DNA of 35,893 bases from Gammaproteobacteria bacterium (GTDB lineage Bacteria; Pseudomonadota; Gammaproteobacteria; Pseudomonadales; Pseudomonadaceae), in contig CAJCIO010000184.1 in assembly GCA_903970465.1 (NCBI GenBank), positions 1 to 35,893 of the forward strand, read 5' to 3'. A program made the translations under genes and the position numbers. This document shows, piece by piece, positions 15,580-23,778 of the stretch. The stretch's first letter is position 1. Every line of letters begins with the position of its first letter. The notes under the pieces were generated by a model, which was not told the origin of the DNA, made no database searches, and saw only the letters and a list, made by a program, of their open reading frames with translations.

Positions 15580-16332
15580 TCAATCCAGTGAGGTTTCAGA
15601 ACCGCTCCAACCATCAAGCTCTCTCGACACCACCAGCAAACGATCGCCAATGCCACGGGTCGCTGCAACATTCCGACCCCGTTCATCCCAGAATGCACTC
15701 CGCCCGGCGGCAGCCCAGCCACCCGTTGGCCCGCCATGATTGGCCATGAGCACGGCCATGCCATGGCGTTCAGCGTAGGACTGCAATAGCGCGCTGTCGT
15801 GTGTATAGCCGGTTTCGCCGATCAGCACGCTCGCGGCATACACTTGTGCCCCCCGCGCTGCCGCGTGCTGTGCATGTTGCGGTTGACTGAAATCGGCACA
15901 CACCGACAGGGCGATGGGCAAATCGCAGAGCCACAGCAAGTCACCACCGTTGCCAGCGCTGAAATATCGATCTTCTCCCGGATGCAGATGCTGCTTGGTA
16001 TAGATACCCAGCGAGCCATCAGGATGTAGTATGAACGCCGCAATCAGCGGTTTATCGTGATCTGGTGAGCGCAATGGCAAGCCCACTACGGTGGTCATCG
16101 AAGCCTGCTGGGCAAGTGCTCGCAAGGGCGCCAACAGTGCGCAGTGCGCGTCCTGGGCCAAGGCGTCAGCCAGGGTCGGCTCATAGCCGGTGAGGGACAA
16201 CTCGGGGAATACCAGCAACCCGACGCCCAGTGCCTGGGCACGCTGCATGAACTGCTGGTGAAGTGCCAGGTTGGCATCGATATCGCCAGCCCGAACAGCG
16301 CATTGGGCGGCGGCAAGAATGGGTACCGACAT
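15580..16332 (-). CDS. Carbon-nitrogen hydrolase (nitrilase superfamily)
   Basis: Amidase-type hydrolase of 250 residues. The Glu-Lys-Cys triad is intact: glutamate in LLVFPELSLTGYE, lysine in IYTKQHLHPGE and cysteine in ALSVCADFSQP. The second glutamate of the tetrad may be that of HPGE. ATG 16332 is chosen because GGAG lies six bases upstream of it; in-frame ATGs at 16338 and 16344 overlap that ribosome-binding site. The cysteine context SVCADFS differs from the usual CYDxRFPE of omega-amidases, so I do not name a substrate. It is separated from the upstream SDR gene by a strong terminator and may be transcribed with the GNAT and chorismate mutase-like genes. Confidence 0.88.
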   Translation of the reverse strand: MSVPILAAAQCAVRAGDIDANLALHQQFMQRAQALGVGLLVFPELSLTGYEPTLADALAQDAHCALLAPLRALAQQASMTTVVGLPLRSPDHDKPLIAAFILHPDGSLGIYTKQHLHPGEDRYFSAGNGGDLLWLCDLPIALSVCADFSQPQHAQHAAARGAQVYAASVLIGETGYTHDSALLQSYAERHGMAVLMANHGGPTGGWAAAGRSAFWDERGRNVAATRGIGDRLLVVSRELDGWSGSETSLD

Positions 16333-16432
16333 CGACATCTCCATGAGTGATCTGCGGCCATCCCTGGAAAGGTGGGGCAATGGCGCGGGATTGTAAACGC
16401 GAGTCATCAGGCGGAGCGATAGGGCGAACGTA

Positions 16433-16471
16433 AAAATGCCGATTGCCAGTGTGCAATCCTGGTCAATCGGC
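16433..16471 (-). terminator. Rho-independent terminator downstream of the SDR gene
   Basis: On the minus strand GCCGATTG (16471-16464) and, after a one-base bulge, CCAG pair with CTGG and CAATCGGC (16445-16438). This gives a 12-pair stem with a nine-base loop, followed by ATTTTTA. It lies 24 bases past the SDR stop codon and ends that transcript before the nitrilase-family gene. Confidence 0.8.
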
Positions 16472-16494
16472 TCACGGGTTACCGGCCTTGATCG

Positions 16495-17199
16495 TCAAAC
16501 CGAACTCGTCACCCCGCCATCGACCCGCAAGTTCTGCCCGGTGATATAACCCGCTCCTGCACCTGCCAGAAACGCAATCACGCTGGCAACTTCTTCAGCG
16601 GTGCCATAGCGTTCCATCGGCACGCTTTTGCGGCGCTCATCCGTGCCCGGCAAGCTGTCGATCCAGCCCGGCAGAACGTTGTTCATGCGCACGTTATGCT
16701 TGGCGTAGCCGTCGGCAAAAATCTTGGTGTAGGAGGCCAGGCCAGCGCGGAATACCGCCGAAGTCGGGAACAGATCGCTGGGCTCGAATGCCCAGGCCGT
16801 GGAAATGTTGACGATCGACCCGCCTCCCTGTTGCTGCATGATGGGTGCGACCAGTCGAGTAGCCCGCACCACTGGCAGAAAATACACGTCCAGGCCGGTA
16901 TGCCAGTCCTCGTCAGGGATCTCCAGGATCGGTGCGCGCGGGCCGTGCCCAGCGCTGTTGACCAGTACGTCGATCCGACCCCATTGCGCCATGACCTTGT
17001 CGACCAACGCCTGGAGATCGTCGACGGACTGGTTCGAGCCGGTCATGCCGATCCCGCCCAGTGCCTTGCCGAGCGTTTCGCCCTTGCCTGAAGACGACAG
17101 AATAGCTACATGGTAGCCCTCTGCAGCCAGCTTGCGAGCAGCCGCCGCGCCCATGCCGCTGCCGCCGGCTGTGATGATCGCTACTTTCTGGTCTGTCAT
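16495..17199 (-). CDS. SDR-family protein with substituted active-site residues
   Basis: Rossmann-fold protein of 234 residues resembling short-chain dehydrogenases. The cofactor loop is TAGGSGMG (second Gly of TGxxxGxG is Ala), followed by the conserved VNSAG. Ungapped comparison over this stretch with the other SDR in this window (21421-22320) shows the catalytic Ser replaced by Thr (VNIST), the Tyr by Ser (+13) and the Lys by Arg (+17); the supporting Asn aligns with Tyr in DVYFLP. The surrounding residues are well ordered and the C-terminal GYITGQNLRVDGG is typical, so this looks like a stable variant rather than a decaying gene. A LysR gene is divergent 112 bases away and probably controls it. 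Confidence 0.9.
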   Translation of the reverse strand: MTDQKVAIITAGGSGMGAAAARKLAAEGYHVAILSSSGKGETLGKALGGIGMTGSNQSVDDLQALVDKVMAQWGRIDVLVNSAGHGPRAPILEIPDEDWHTGLDVYFLPVVRATRLVAPIMQQQGGGSIVNISTAWAFEPSDLFPTSAVFRAGLASYTKIFADGYAKHNVRMNNVLPGWIDSLPGTDERRKSVPMERYGTAEEVASVIAFLAGAGAGYITGQNLRVDGGVTSSV

Positions 17200-17282
17200 G
17201 ACGGTTGTCTCTGAAGTGGGAGTTGCGTCTATTAGGCCCGAATTACTGTAAATTCACGCACCATGATTAGTCAGGTCTTGCA

Positions 17283-17295
17283 GTAGAAAAACTAC
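17283..17295. promoter_or_regulatory. Palindrome in the SDR/LysR intergenic region
   Basis: GTAGAAAAACTAC is a perfect inverted repeat with a central A5, extending imperfectly to CAGTAG/CTACAG. It ends 16 bases before the LysR start codon within a 112-base divergent promoter region, a typical place for a LysR-type operator. Confidence 0.45.
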
Positions 17296-17311
17296 AGGGT
17301 AGGGTCCGCCA

Positions 17312-18229
17312 ATGAGCAATCCGGAAGGTCGCCGCGCCGCCTTCGCGGTCCACAATCACCTGCTGGCGCTGGAGGCCACCGCGAGGCTGGGCAGTTTCCG
17401 CGCCGCAGCAGAGGAGCTCCATGTTAGCCAAGGCGCAGTCGCGCAGCAGGTGCGCGCCATGGAGAGCAAGCTGGGCGTGCAGCTCTTCACCCGTTTGCCT
17501 CGTGGTCTTTCGCCCACCCCGGCGGCTGAGCAATACATCAGCCGCGTGCGCCTGGCGTTGAGTATGGTCGAGGACGCCACCCGTGAATTGCTGGCAGCGC
17601 ACAACGGCAGCGATGCCCATCAGTTGACGCTCAGCACCACCGGCACCTTTGCCAGCCGCTGGTTGATCCCGCGCTTGCCCGGTCTGGGCCTCGAGCACCC
17701 GCATCTTGCCGTACGGATCGACGCGTCCGAGGTCATCCGCCCGCTCGCAGGCCGCGGCGGGGTCGATATGGCGATCCGTTGGGGCACGCCGCCTTTTGCC
17801 CAGGGCGAAGCGCGCTTTCTGCTGCCGGGGCGCGCCATCGCCGTCTGCTCCCCGGGCCTGAAAGGGCTGGAGACCTGGCACACACCGCAGGACCTGGCGC
17901 GCGCTCCCTTGATCACCGACAGCCACGACAACTGGAAGCGCTGGTTCGAGACCTATGGTCACCCCGGCATGCCGTTCACGGGGCCTTCGTTTTCGCAGAC
18001 CAGCCTGGCGCTGGACGCCGCCGAACAGGGGATGGGCATCGCCCTGGTGCCCGAGCTGTTTGTCGAGTCGGCCCTGAGCAGTGGCCGACTGGTGCGCGTG
18101 CTGCGCGGCCACTATCCGCTGGATACGCGCCACGGTTTCTACATGGTCACCGCCGAGCCCGTCGCCTCGGATACCGCGCTGGGCACGGTGGTGGAATGGC
18201 TGATGGCCGAGGCGGTTGCCCACCGCTGA
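17312..18229 (+). CDS. LysR-type transcriptional regulator (GcvA-like)
   Basis: DNA-binding regulator of 305 residues: a winged helix-turn-helix (about 17-76, ALEATARLGSFRAAAEELHVS with recognition helix GAVAQQVRAMESKLG) and a LysR substrate-binding domain with the FASRWLIPRLPGL start typical of the GcvA subgroup. The neighbour transcribed divergently is the variant SDR gene, its likely target, with a palindrome in the shared promoter region. The inducer cannot be told. The start at 17312 gives a short, normal N terminus. Confidence 0.92.
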   Translation: MSNPEGRRAAFAVHNHLLALEATARLGSFRAAAEELHVSQGAVAQQVRAMESKLGVQLFTRLPRGLSPTPAAEQYISRVRLALSMVEDATRELLAAHNGSDAHQLTLSTTGTFASRWLIPRLPGLGLEHPHLAVRIDASEVIRPLAGRGGVDMAIRWGTPPFAQGEARFLLPGRAIAVCSPGLKGLETWHTPQDLARAPLITDSHDNWKRWFETYGHPGMPFTGPSFSQTSLALDAAEQGMGIALVPELFVESALSSGRLVRVLRGHYPLDTRHGFYMVTAEPVASDTALGTVVEWLMAEAVAHR

Positions 18230-18265
18230 ATTCATACCTACGCCATTCAGCTATTTAGCGACGCA

Positions 18266-18290
18266 GCCCCCTCGCCACAGGCTTGGGGGC
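18266..18290. terminator. GC-rich hairpin between convergent LysR and acetolactate synthase genes
   Basis: GCCCCC (18266-18271) pairs with GGGGGC (18285-18290) around a 13-base loop; an overlapping alternative stem uses CAGGC and GCCTG. It sits in the 70-base gap between two converging stop codons and may work in both directions, though no T-tract follows. Confidence 0.4.
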
Positions 18291-18299
18291 CGGGGCCTG

Positions 18300-19943
18300 T
18301 CAAACCGCCGCACTCAGCGCCTGAATATCGCGGTGCAAGATCTGATCGTTTTCCGAGTAATCCACCGGGCAATCGATCACATGCACCCCTGGCGTTTGCA
18401 GGCACTGCGTGACCAGCGGCGCGAACGCCTCGGCGCTTTCGACCCGGTGCCCGAAGGCGCCATAGCTCTGCGCGTACTTGACGAAATCCGGGTTGCCGTA
18501 GTCCAGGCCGAAGTCCTGGAAGCCCATTTGCTGCTGCTTCCAGCGGATCATGCCGTAACCATCGTCGCGCAGGATGATCACCACCAGGTTCATCTTCAGG
18601 CGCACGGCGGTTTCGATTTCCTGGCTGTTCATCATGAAGCCGCCATCGCCACACACCGCCACGATCGGCGTGTCCGGGTGCACCAGCCGCGCCGCCATGG
18701 CCGACGGCAGGCCCGCGCCCATGGTCGCCAAGGCGTTGTCGAGCAGCACGGTATTGGGCATGTAGGCCTTGTAGTTGCGCGCGAACCAGAGCTTGTAAAC
18801 GCCGTTGTCCAACGCGACGATACCGTCGGACGGCAGCACCGCGCGAAGGTCCGCCACCAACCGCTGCGGGTACACCGGGAAGCGCGCGTCATCGGCGCCC
18901 AGAGCGACGTGGGCCTCGTTTGCTTCGCGAATGGTCAGCATGCGCTCGAAGTCCCAGCTGTCCTGCACCTCGATCCTTTCCTTGATCTCCCAGATGGCAT
19001 TGGCGATGTCGCCGACCACTTCGATCTGCGGGAAATACACCGGGTCGACTTCGGCTGAACGAAAGCTCACATGAACCACCTCGGTGCCGCCACGAACCAT
19101 GAAGAACGGCGGCTTCTCGATGACGTCATGGCCGATGTTGACGATCAGGTCAGCGGACTCCAGTGCCCGGTGCACGAAGTCTCCCGCCGACAGCGCGGCG
19201 TTACCGAGGAAGCGCGGATGGCGCTCGTCGACTACGCCCTTGCCCATTTGCGTGGTGACGAAGGGAATGCCGGTTTTTTCGATCAACTGGCGCAGCACCC
19301 GCGCGGTCATCTTGCGGTTGGCGCCGGCACCGATCACCAGCACCGGGCTACGCGCCGCCTGCAGCTTGGCCACAGCGGCTTCGATGGCCTTTTGTTCGGC
19401 CACCGGGCGACGGCTCAGGCTTGGGGCGATGGGCGTGCTGTCGGTGAATTCAGCGGCGATGTCTTCCGGCAACTCGAGGTGCACGGAGCCTGGCTTCTCT
19501 TCTTCAGCCAGGCGAATCGCTTCGCGGATGCGCGAAGGGATGTTGTCCGCCGACGCCAACTGGTGGGTGTACTTGGTCAGCGGCGCCATCATCCCGCACA
19601 CGTCGAGAATCTGGAAACGCCCCTGCTTGGACTTCTTGATGGGCTTCTGTCCGGTGATCATCATCATCGGCATGCCGCCGAGATACGCGTAAGCGCCCGC
19701 GGTCACCAGGTTGGTCGCGCCGGGGCCGAGGGTCGACAGGCACACGCCGGTCTTGCCGGTCAGGCGCCCGTAAGTGGCGGCCATGAAGCCCGCAGGCTGT
19801 TCGTGGCGGGTGAGGATCAACTTGATGGACGAGCGCGAGAGCGAGTCCAGCAGGTCGAGGTTTTCTTCACCGGGGATACCGAACACGTATTCCACGCCTT
19901 CGTTTTCCAGGCACTTGACGACTAACTCGGCAGCTTTGAGCAT
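18300..19943 (-). CDS. Acetolactate synthase, catabolic (FAD-independent) type
   Basis: Thiamine-diphosphate enzyme of 547 residues joining two pyruvates to 2-acetolactate. It has the N-terminal TPP Pyr domain with catalytic glutamate in LTRHEQPAGFMA, a middle domain, and the PP domain with GDGGFMMNS followed by LRDDGYGM as metal/diphosphate motif. The segment GHDVIEKPPFF replaces the RFDDR motif of FAD-containing biosynthetic enzymes and matches the GYDPIEY type of catabolic AlsS/BudB enzymes. No small regulatory subunit (ilvH) or acetolactate decarboxylase gene is adjacent. ATG 19943 gives the family N terminus (MLKAAELVVKCLENEG); an upstream in-frame ATG at 20027 adds an unrelated His-rich tail. 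Other TPP enzymes such as oxalyl-CoA decarboxylase are less likely. Confidence 0.88.
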   Translation of the reverse strand: MLKAAELVVKCLENEGVEYVFGIPGEENLDLLDSLSRSSIKLILTRHEQPAGFMAATYGRLTGKTGVCLSTLGPGATNLVTAGAYAYLGGMPMMMITGQKPIKKSKQGRFQILDVCGMMAPLTKYTHQLASADNIPSRIREAIRLAEEEKPGSVHLELPEDIAAEFTDSTPIAPSLSRRPVAEQKAIEAAVAKLQAARSPVLVIGAGANRKMTARVLRQLIEKTGIPFVTTQMGKGVVDERHPRFLGNAALSAGDFVHRALESADLIVNIGHDVIEKPPFFMVRGGTEVVHVSFRSAEVDPVYFPQIEVVGDIANAIWEIKERIEVQDSWDFERMLTIREANEAHVALGADDARFPVYPQRLVADLRAVLPSDGIVALDNGVYKLWFARNYKAYMPNTVLLDNALATMGAGLPSAMAARLVHPDTPIVAVCGDGGFMMNSQEIETAVRLKMNLVVIILRDDGYGMIRWKQQQMGFQDFGLDYGNPDFVKYAQSYGAFGHRVESAEAFAPLVTQCLQTPGVHVIDCPVDYSENDQILHRDIQALSAAV

Positions 19944-20100
19944 GGGGGCGAGCCTCTGAGGAGGGAGCAGGGGAAAGGCCGCGGTAGGGCTGCGGCCTTG
20001 GGGGTGGTGATTGTGGTGGTTAGGCATCTTGTGAAATTAAGGTTCATCGGGCTGAGCGCAGGCGTCGAGTAGTCAACGGGTGGGCTGCCCGATCACCACA

Positions 20101-20940
20101 TCAATCCAGATCGGCCGCGTCATGCCGCTCCGGCACCTGAGTCGCTTCATCTCCCCAAGTCCGGTTCACGCGCGTACCCCGAATCACTGCCGGGCGCTGC
20201 GCGATGGTTTCTGCCCAACGCTGCACGTGGGTGTAGCTCTGCGCGTCGAGAAACTCCGCAGCCGAATACAGATCGCCTCGCACGAGCTTTCCGTACCACG
20301 ACCACACGGCGATGTCGGCGATGGTGTAGCTGTCGCCGGCCAGGTATTTGCTCTCGGCCAGACGACGATCGAGCACGTCAAGTTGGCGCTTGGCCTCCAT
20401 GGTGAAGCGGTTGATCGGGTACTCGAACTTCTCCGGCGCGTAAGCGTAGAAGTGCCCGAAACCACCGCCAAGGTAGGGCGCCGCACCCATCTGCCAGAAC
20501 AGCCAGTTGAGGGTTTCGGTACGGCCGGCGGGCTCGGCAGGGATGAAGTGACCGAACTTTTCCGCCAGGTACAGCAGGATCGAGCCGGACTCGAACACGC
20601 GGATCGGCGGTTCGACGCTGTGGTCGAGCAGGGCGGGAATCTTGGAATTCGGGTTGATGTCGACAAAGCCGCTGGAGAACTGGTCGCCCTCGTTGATGCG
20701 GATCAGCCACGCATCGTATTGCGCCTCGGACACGCCGAGCGCCAGCAGCTCTTCGAGCAGGATGGTGACCTTGATGCCATTGGGCGTGGCCAGAGAGTAC
20801 AACTGCAGTGGGTGTTTGCCGACCGGCAGGACTTTCTCGTGGGTCGGGCCGGCGACCGGGCGGTTGATGCTGGCGAAGTTGCCGCCGACAGAGGTGTCGG
20901 CGCGCCAGACCTTGGGCGGAACGTAGGGGGCGTTGCTCAT
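20101..20940 (-). CDS. yghU: Glutathione-dependent disulfide-bond oxidoreductase (YghU-like GST)
   Basis: Glutathione transferase of the Nu class, cytosolic, 279 residues as in E. coli YghU/YfcG relatives. The N-terminal extension before the thioredoxin fold (about 1-45), LATPNGIKVTILLEELLALG, the INPNSKIPALLD cis-proline loop and ESGSILLYLAEKFG are all characteristic; this class reduces disulfides and peroxides with two bound glutathiones. ATG 20940 has AGGAG ten to fourteen bases upstream and is preferred over a reading frame beginning at 21117. The gene is monocistronic and not in the same unit as the acetolactate synthase gene, from which about 157 bases separate it. Confidence 0.93.
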   Translation of the reverse strand: MSNAPYVPPKVWRADTSVGGNFASINRPVAGPTHEKVLPVGKHPLQLYSLATPNGIKVTILLEELLALGVSEAQYDAWLIRINEGDQFSSGFVDINPNSKIPALLDHSVEPPIRVFESGSILLYLAEKFGHFIPAEPAGRTETLNWLFWQMGAAPYLGGGFGHFYAYAPEKFEYPINRFTMEAKRQLDVLDRRLAESKYLAGDSYTIADIAVWSWYGKLVRGDLYSAAEFLDAQSYTHVQRWAETIAQRPAVIRGTRVNRTWGDEATQVPERHDAADLD

Positions 20941-21274
20941 GTGACAGAAACTCCTGGTTCGCGGTGAGCGGCCCGGGGGACCGCTGGCAATCGATGCCAA
21001 GAATACCGCCACACCTTGCGCCGTCGTCAACCTGCGAAAAAGTCGTGCGGTTTGACGTTTGGTTATAAGGCCACACAGGGTTTGGGTTTCAGGCTGTGTA
21101 TTGTCGGCTTTCACCAAGGCCGCAGAGTGTGGCGCATTCGTTCAGGGTCGTTGAACGCTACCGTCGCGCTCGCTCGCGTCAGTGGGTGGACTGCATAAGC
21201 AGACACGCTGACCATGGCTGTCGGCGTGAATCCCCGCCCTTGGGATATCGGGCGGGGGGGGAGGGTTCAGCTCA
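20941..21274. other. 334-base intergenic stretch upstream of the YghU-like gene
   Basis: It must carry the promoter of the YghU-like gene on its left side and the 3' end of the small-peptide transcript on its right (hairpin described at 21232-21257). I see no other convincing gene; short frames here lack ribosome-binding sites or family resemblance. Confidence 0.6.
21232..21257 (-). terminator. Terminator-like hairpin after the 28-residue peptide gene
   Basis: CCCCGCCC (21232-21239) pairs perfectly with GGGCGGGG (21250-21257) around a ten-base loop. On the minus strand it lies 17 bases past the small-peptide stop codon and is followed by ATTCAC, so the T-tract is weak but the stem is very strong. 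Confidence 0.65.
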
Positions 21275-21361
21275 TCAAAAAATGAACTTGAACAGCGCAA
21301 TCACCACGATCAAGCCGATCAGAAAGATGATGCCGACGGTACCGCCTAGAAATTTCAACAT
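21275..21361 (-). CDS. 28-residue hydrophobic membrane peptide
   Basis: A short gene with a strong ribosome-binding site (AAAAAGGAG, seven bases before ATG 21361). The product begins MLKFLGGTVG, continues with a single run of Ile, Leu, Val and Phe long enough to cross the membrane, and ends in LFKFIF, then two consecutive stop codons. It starts 59 bases after the YghA-like SDR gene in the same direction and is followed by a terminator-like hairpin, so the two probably share a transcript. I do not recognise a named family. A stress-related membrane peptide or a type I toxin-like peptide are both conceivable; nothing in the sequence decides. Confidence 0.7.
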   Translation of the reverse strand: MLKFLGGTVGIIFLIGLIVVIALFKFIF

Positions 21362-21420
21362 GGTCAAACTCCTTTTTAGTGGGGCGTCTCTTTATCGAGA
21401 CTGAAAACTTGTGCAACCGA

Positions 21421-22320
21421 TCAAGGCAGCGGGTTACCGCCGGTGACGCCGAATACCTCGCCGGTGATGTAGCTCGATTCCTGGCTGGCCAGCAGGACAT
21501 AGATCGGTGCGCATTCGGCAGGTTGGCCGGGGCGGCCCATCGGTGTCTCGGAGCCGAAGTCAGGGATCTTGTCCTGAGGCTGGCCACCGCTGGGCTGCAG
21601 CGGCGTCCAGAACGGACCGGGGGCCACGGCGTTGACGCGGATGCCTTTGCTGATGACCTGCTTGGCCAGGGCTTTGGTGAAGGCGACGATGGCGGATTTG
21701 GTCGAGGCGTAGTCCAGCAGCGTGGCTGATGGCTGGTACGACTGGATCGACGCGGTGTTGATGATGGTCGCACCCGCCGGCAGATGGGGCAGGGCCGCCT
21801 TGCACAGCCAGAACAGGGCATAGACGTTGGTCTTGAAGGTGGCGTCAAACTGTTCAGTGGTCAGCTCGGCGATGTCCTGTTGCGCAGTCTGCTTGCCGGC
21901 GACGTTGACCAGGATGTCCAGGCCACCGAGGCCGGCGACCGCCTGACTGACCAGGCTCAGGCAGAATTGCTCGTCCTTGAGGTCACCCGGTACGCTGATC
22001 GCCCTGCGGCCTTCGGCCTCGATCAGCTTGACCACTTCGCGGGCATCGGCCTCTTCCTCGGGCAGGTAATTGAGGACGATATCGGCGCCTTCGCGGGCAA
22101 AGGCGATAGCGGCCGCGCGACCGATGCCCGAGTCGGCGCCGGTGATCAGCGCGCGGCGTCCGGCCAGGCGGCCAAAGCCTTTATAGCTTGTCTCACCATG
22201 GTCGGCGGCCGGTTGCAGTTCATGCACCGTGCCCGGCGCCGACTGCGGTTGCTTGGGAAACGGCGGCTGCGGGTACTGAGTCAGCGGGTTCTGCATCGAA
22301 TATTGGTTGTCGCCAGGCAT
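21421..22320 (-). CDS. SDR-family oxidoreductase (YghA/general-stress-protein type)
   Basis: NAD(P)H-dependent dehydrogenase of 299 residues with the long N-terminal Gln/Pro-rich extension (about 1-50) typical of YghA and Bacillus GSP39-like proteins. The cofactor motif ITGADSGIGRAAA, NVAGK, the catalytic TNVYALF asparagine, NTAS serine and DYASTK tyrosine and lysine are complete, ending in VTGGNPLP. AGGAG precedes ATG 22320 by seven bases. Homologues are often part of general stress responses; the substrate is unknown. The 28-residue peptide gene follows directly. The upstream gap is unusually A/T-rich between about 22380 and 22495. Confidence 0.92.
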   Translation of the reverse strand: MPGDNQYSMQNPLTQYPQPPFPKQPQSAPGTVHELQPAADHGETSYKGFGRLAGRRALITGADSGIGRAAAIAFAREGADIVLNYLPEEEADAREVVKLIEAEGRRAISVPGDLKDEQFCLSLVSQAVAGLGGLDILVNVAGKQTAQQDIAELTTEQFDATFKTNVYALFWLCKAALPHLPAGATIINTASIQSYQPSATLLDYASTKSAIVAFTKALAKQVISKGIRVNAVAPGPFWTPLQPSGGQPQDKIPDFGSETPMGRPGQPAECAPIYVLLASQESSYITGEVFGVTGGNPLP

Positions 22321-22591
22321 GCCAGGCTCCTCATGCTGCTTTAATGAACATTGCAGCGTTGCCGTGGGCTGTGCTGCATCGAATAGTCATTAAAATGGAG
22401 CGCCTTGAGGATTTGTTCGTTCCATCTTTTATTGATGTATGGACTAATGTAAAAAAATGTACATGATGTAGATACCAATATTTAATTTAGACATTGCCAG
22501 GGAGGTCGATATACCGAATAACCAGCTGAATGCCGTTCATGACCCCAGCGTCCTGGACTCGCGCAGCACTCTTCCCTGGGGAGCACCTGCA

Positions 22592-22816
22592 ATGCAGATC
22601 GAGCGCTTGGACATCATTCAACACGACCTTGAAGACACCGCAACCCACCTGGCAGGGCTGTCGAGGATGCTCGAAGGGCACGCTCGCTATCTTCGACATA
22701 GCCGAGTTATCGATAACCTGGCCGAGATCGACTCCATCGAACACCGTCTCGATGGACTGGCGGCATCGATCCTCGATCTGCGCGGAGTCGCCAGCAACAT
22801 TGCCAAGGTGGCGTAA
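22592..22816 (+). CDS. Hypothetical 74-residue helical protein
   Basis: Small acidic-basic protein rich in Leu, Ile, Asp and Arg, without signal peptide or membrane segment, predicted mainly helical (repeated heptad-like spacing in LEDTATHLAGLSRMLEGH and IDSIEHRLDGLAASILDL). GGGGAGC precedes ATG 22592 at a suitable distance and codon use matches the neighbours. It resembles no family I can name. Longer frames on both strands across this stretch have worse starts, so this is the best candidate, but it could be non-coding. It follows an A/T-rich segment (22380-22495) that probably contains its promoter. Confidence 0.5.
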   Translation: MQIERLDIIQHDLEDTATHLAGLSRMLEGHARYLRHSRVIDNLAEIDSIEHRLDGLAASILDLRGVASNIAKVA

Positions 22817-23086
22817 GGATTTTCCCGCGGGTTGATGATTTCAGCCCCGATTTCGATCAAAGATAACCCTGCACCCGGGCCTAGAAAAACCGCGCCTGCG
22901 GGCCGCCCGCTCGAGACAGGCCATAACAGTCGTAGTGATTGTCCGCCAGGCGCCGCTCCGGCTCCGGGCTCGGCAAGAAGGTCCGACCCCTGCGCCTGAA
23001 GGTCTACGATTCCGGAGCGGTGTGTACTGCGGGGCAATTTTCAAAACCGCGTGCTCGCGAAGCCGCCCCTCAGATCAATCCCAGTC

Positions 23087-23686
23087 TCAATCCCACGCCC
23101 CCACATCCGCCACCACCGTCGCAAAGCGGTCATGCAACGCGGCCAACGTGCTGCGATGCAATTGCTCGGCAGTCAGCGCTTCGCCCCCCAGCGGGTCGGG
23201 CAGGTCGCGGGTGGCGCAAGCGTCGGCCACCAGGGTGACGCGATAACCATGGTCCAGGGCCGCGCGCACCGTGGTGCTGACGCACATGTGGGTCTGGAAG
23301 CCGGCGACGATCAGTTCCTTGCGCCCCAGAGCGGTGAGCTGCGCGGCGAAGTCTGTGCCGGCAAAGGCACTGGGAAAGGTCTTGCTGACGATGGTTTCAT
23401 CCGCCAGCGGCGACAGGCCGTCGATGATCGCACCAGACGGGCCCTCGGGGTCGAACACGCCGCCGGCGCTGCCGCGGTGCACCACATGGATGACCGGGGT
23501 GCCATGGGCCCGCGCCCGGGCCAGCAGTTGAGCGCACTGCGCCACCGCTTCCGGCATGCCGACCAGCGCCAGGGTGCCGTCGACGTATTCGCGCTGATGA
23601 TCGATCAGTATCAGCACGGCGGCGTCCCAGGCGGCCGGGGTACGGCTGGCGCCGGCGAGATCGAGCAAGGTAAAGGGCGTGGTCAT
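23087..23686 (-). CDS. Isochorismatase-like cysteine hydrolase
   Basis: Cytosolic hydrolase of 199 residues with the triad of the isochorismatase/nicotinamidase superfamily: Asp in LILIDHQREYVDG (near residue 29), Lys in IVSKTFPSAF (near 102) and Cys in GFQTHMCVSTTVRAALD (near 134), with the cis-peptide just before it. AAGGAG lies seven bases before ATG 23686. The lack of metal-binding histidines of nicotinamidases makes a general amidase/isochorismatase-like activity more likely; substrate unknown. A LysR gene is divergent 93 bases away, so induction by that regulator is likely. Confidence 0.9.
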   Translation of the reverse strand: MTTPFTLLDLAGASRTPAAWDAAVLILIDHQREYVDGTLALVGMPEAVAQCAQLLARARAHGTPVIHVVHRGSAGGVFDPEGPSGAIIDGLSPLADETIVSKTFPSAFAGTDFAAQLTALGRKELIVAGFQTHMCVSTTVRAALDHGYRVTLVADACATRDLPDPLGGEALTAEQLHRSTLAALHDRFATVVADVGAWD

Positions 23687-23778
23687 GATGGACTCCTTGA
23701 AAGATAGGCGAGGGGTGCTAGGCGCCTATCCTGAGGCCGGCTAAGCTGTACGCCCATTCCCTGAAAAGGCACAGCCAC

